From: Gp6-AA40 sp035764385
GTDB lineage: Bacteria; Acidobacteriota; Vicinamibacteria; Vicinamibacterales; UBA2999
Length of the DNA: 29,457 nt
Reading direction: 5' to 3'
Assembly (NCBI GenBank): GCA_035764385.1
Contig: DASTZI010000017.1
Location: forward strand, 1-29,457
The notes beneath the pieces were generated by a model. That model did not search any database. It saw only the letters and a program-made list of their open reading frames with translations, and had not been told where the DNA came from. Position numbers and translations under genes: made by a program. This document shows positions 28,008 to 29,457 of the stretch, piece after piece. The first letter of the stretch is position 1. Each line of letters opens with the position of its first letter.

Positions 28008-28757
28008 TTAGAACTCCCTCCACATCGTAAAAAACGCCGAGAGCGCCACGACACACATGGCGTCGGCACGAAGGGTGCGGCTGCCGACCGTGATCAGTCG
28101 GCATACCGAGGCGCCGCGTTCGACTTCCACAGGCGTCCAGCCGCCTTCAGGTCCAATCAGCACGGTGGCGCCGCGCTGCGGGGAGAGATCCAGCTCTGAC
28201 GCTGGCGTTGCATCCGTCGCGGCATTCGGCTCGACGAGCATCAGACCCGGCAGCGGCAGCTGCATCTTGCCAATCGCCTCGATCAGCTCGTCGAACTCGA
28301 TCGCCTCACCGATGCGCGGCACCGTGGCTCGGCCGCACTGCTTCGCCGAGGAGACGGCGATTCGTTCCCACCGCTCGCGCCGTCGTCCGCGCAGCAGTGA
28401 TCCGCGCGTCATCTCGGTGCGTGCCGTGATCATCGGCTGAATCTCCGTCGCGCCCATCATCGTCGCGTCGCGCACCACGTCGTCCATCTTGTCGCCTTTG
28501 AGCACCGCCTGGGCCAGTGTAATGGCCACACGCGGTTCGGGTGCCGCCGTCGCGAAATTCCCAAGCCGCACACGCACCGTTTGCTTGTCGGTCTGTTCCA
28601 CCGTGGCATCGAACTCACGGCCCTGTCCGTTGAATACCCGCAGAACATCGCCGGCCTTCAAACGCAAGACGCGTGTGAGGTGCTCGGCCTCATCGCTCGG
28701 CAGCGTAATGAGGTCTCCAGGTCGATGCGCATCGGGTGCATAGAAGCGTGCGTTCAC
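28008..28757 (-). CDS. rsmE: 16S rRNA (uracil-1498-N3) methyltransferase
   Basis: RsmE methylates N3 of U1498 in 16S rRNA. The 249-residue protein has an N-terminal PUA-like domain (HLTRVLRLKAGDVLRVFNGQG) and a C-terminal SPOUT knot with LAQAVLKGDKMDDVVRDATMMGATEIQPM, IGPEGGWTPVEVE and VGSRTLRADAM, the last being the SAM-binding knot. The start is GTG at 28757, exactly at a predicted transcription start. In Firmicutes rsmE follows prmA in the dnaK cluster; here it is close by but inverted. Confidence 0.93.
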   Translation of the reverse strand: MNARFYAPDAHRPGDLITLPSDEAEHLTRVLRLKAGDVLRVFNGQGREFDATVEQTDKQTVRVRLGNFATAAPEPRVAITLAQAVLKGDKMDDVVRDATMMGATEIQPMITARTEMTRGSLLRGRRRERWERIAVSSAKQCGRATVPRIGEAIEFDELIEAIGKMQLPLPGLMLVEPNAATDATPASELDLSPQRGATVLIGPEGGWTPVEVERGASVCRLITVGSRTLRADAMCVVALSAFFTMWREF

Positions 28758-28762
28758 GCCGC

Positions 28763-28769
28763 TATAATC
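28763..28769. promoter_or_regulatory. Symmetric -10 element between rsmE and the kinase
   Basis: TATAAT (28763-28768) occupies exactly -12 to -7 if the kinase GTG (28775) is +1. On the other strand GATTAT (28769-28764) occupies exactly -12 to -7 if the rsmE GTG (28757) is +1, and keeps the key A at -11 and T at -7. Both mRNAs would be leaderless. Confidence 0.55.
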
Positions 28770-28774
28770 CGTCC

Positions 28775-29457
28775 GTGTTCCTGAAGGGTCAAACGGTCGG
28801 CAAGTACAGAATCATTTCGTCTCTCGGCAGCGGCGGTTTCGGCAGCGTCTTCCTCGCCGAAGACACCTGGATTCACAAGAAGGTCGCCATCAAGGTCCCG
28901 CACAAGCAGAACCTCGATTTCGTCGAGATGCTGAAGGAACCGCGGCTGCTCGCGTCGATGAATCACCCAAATATCGTCACCGTTCTGACCGCGGAAAAAC
29001 AGGACGGCGTCTTTTTCATCGTCATGGAGTACGTCCCAGGCGAGACGCTGGAACAGATCATCCATCGTGACGGTGCGCTCGATGTGACACGCGCGCTCGA
29101 CTTCACCTGCCAGATGTGCAATGCCATCGACCATGCGCACAAAGTCGGCGTGCTGCACCGCGACCTCCGGCCAGGCAACATGCTCGTGTCGCACAGCGGA
29201 ATGTTGAAGGTCACCGACTTCGGCACCTCGCGCTTCCTCGAAATCGCGGCGCACGGAACGACCGTCATCGGCAGCCCGCCGTACATGGCGCCCGAACAGT
29301 TTTATGGCAAGGCGGTCTTCGCCAGCGACGTCTATTCAATTGGCGTCACCATGTATCAGATGCTCACCGGTGAATTGCCGTACGCCACGCCGACGCCAGG
29401 AGACATCGAGCTTCTGGTCCGCGGCGAACTCGTGACGGCGCCGCGTGTGAAGAACAA
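28775..29457 (+). CDS. Ser/Thr protein kinase, N-terminal part (runs off the window)
   Basis: The frame is open from GTG 28775 to the window end (227 codons), so the gene is truncated by the window edge. It is a Hanks-type kinase domain from its first residues: glycine loop GSGGFG (18-23), lysine K40 in VAIK, helix-C glutamate in EMLKEPRLL, HRDLRPGN (128-135), DFG (148-150) and MAPEQF (171-176). The catalytic-loop lysine of HRDxKPxN is replaced by arginine R132. Acidobacterial kinases often continue into a membrane segment and sensor or repeat domains, which would lie beyond the window. It is divergent from rsmE with only 17 bp between start codons, and no ribosome-binding site fits in that space. 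Confidence 0.9.
   Translation, partial: MFLKGQTVGKYRIISSLGSGGFGSVFLAEDTWIHKKVAIKVPHKQNLDFVEMLKEPRLLASMNHPNIVTVLTAEKQDGVFFIVMEYVPGETLEQIIHRDGALDVTRALDFTCQMCNAIDHAHKVGVLHRDLRPGNMLVSHSGMLKVTDFGTSRFLEIAAHGTTVIGSPPYMAPEQFYGKAVFASDVYSIGVTMYQMLTGELPYATPTPGDIELLVRGELVTAPRVKN

Noticed and set aside
28008..28069. Serine hydrolase starting at 28069
   Set aside because: That start lies inside rsmE and adds 21 residues before the signal peptide. A GTG directly after the rsmE stop is a better start.

Overview
The window is GC-rich, gene-dense DNA that looks like the chromosome of an Acidobacteriota member, most likely of the Vicinamibacteria. This is an inference from gene content: a VWFA-related protein of the acidobacterial type, a DUF1844 protein, a TonB-dependent receptor with an N-terminal carboxypeptidase-regulatory-like domain, BshC of bacillithiol synthesis, and a Ser/Thr protein kinase. 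I see no phage, insertion sequence, CRISPR array or toxin island. Almost every gene is housekeeping; the unusual content lies in the short non-coding DNA between genes.

Layout. 1-418: tRNA-Cys(GCA) and tRNA-Gly(GCC), both on the minus strand. 517-1506: a DUF481 outer-membrane protein. 7777 down to 1503: a minus-strand run of seven genes (DUF1844, PhnP-like metallo-hydrolase, ribF, cysS, class III aminotransferase, yraN, galT), tightly packed except where palindromic elements sit. 7808-8659: mazG, divergent from that run. 11206 down to 8738: comEC. 13640 down to 11319: a catecholate-type TonB-dependent receptor with its own promoter and two operator-like dyads. 19170 down to 13802: carA, carB and a VWA protein. 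19373-23382: bshC and a class A penicillin-binding protein with overlapping ends. 23449-26959: hrcA, grpE, dnaJ, prmA. 28757 down to 26981: rsmE and a serine hydrolase. 28775 to the end: a truncated Ser/Thr kinase, divergent from rsmE. No stretch above 300 bases lacks a gene.

How the genes relate. carAB makes carbamoyl phosphate for pyrimidines and arginine. ribF makes FMN and FAD. cysS charges the product of the nearby tRNA-Cys type. The hrcA-grpE-dnaJ-prmA order is the core of the Firmicutes heat-shock cluster (hrcA-grpE-dnaK-dnaJ-prmA-rsmE), but dnaK is absent and rsmE is inverted behind a serine hydrolase.

The points most worth attention are: (1) a dispersed family of short palindromes ending in CTAC, three of which supply the TAG stop codon of the gene running into them; (2) two divergent promoters built on symmetric -10 elements, one of them placing both predicted transcription starts exactly on two GTG start codons 18 bp apart; (3) two inverted arrays of a 9-bp repeat between carA and bshC; (4) tandem dyads around the -35 box of the TonB receptor; and (5) a perfect 22-bp palindrome inside the prmA coding sequence.
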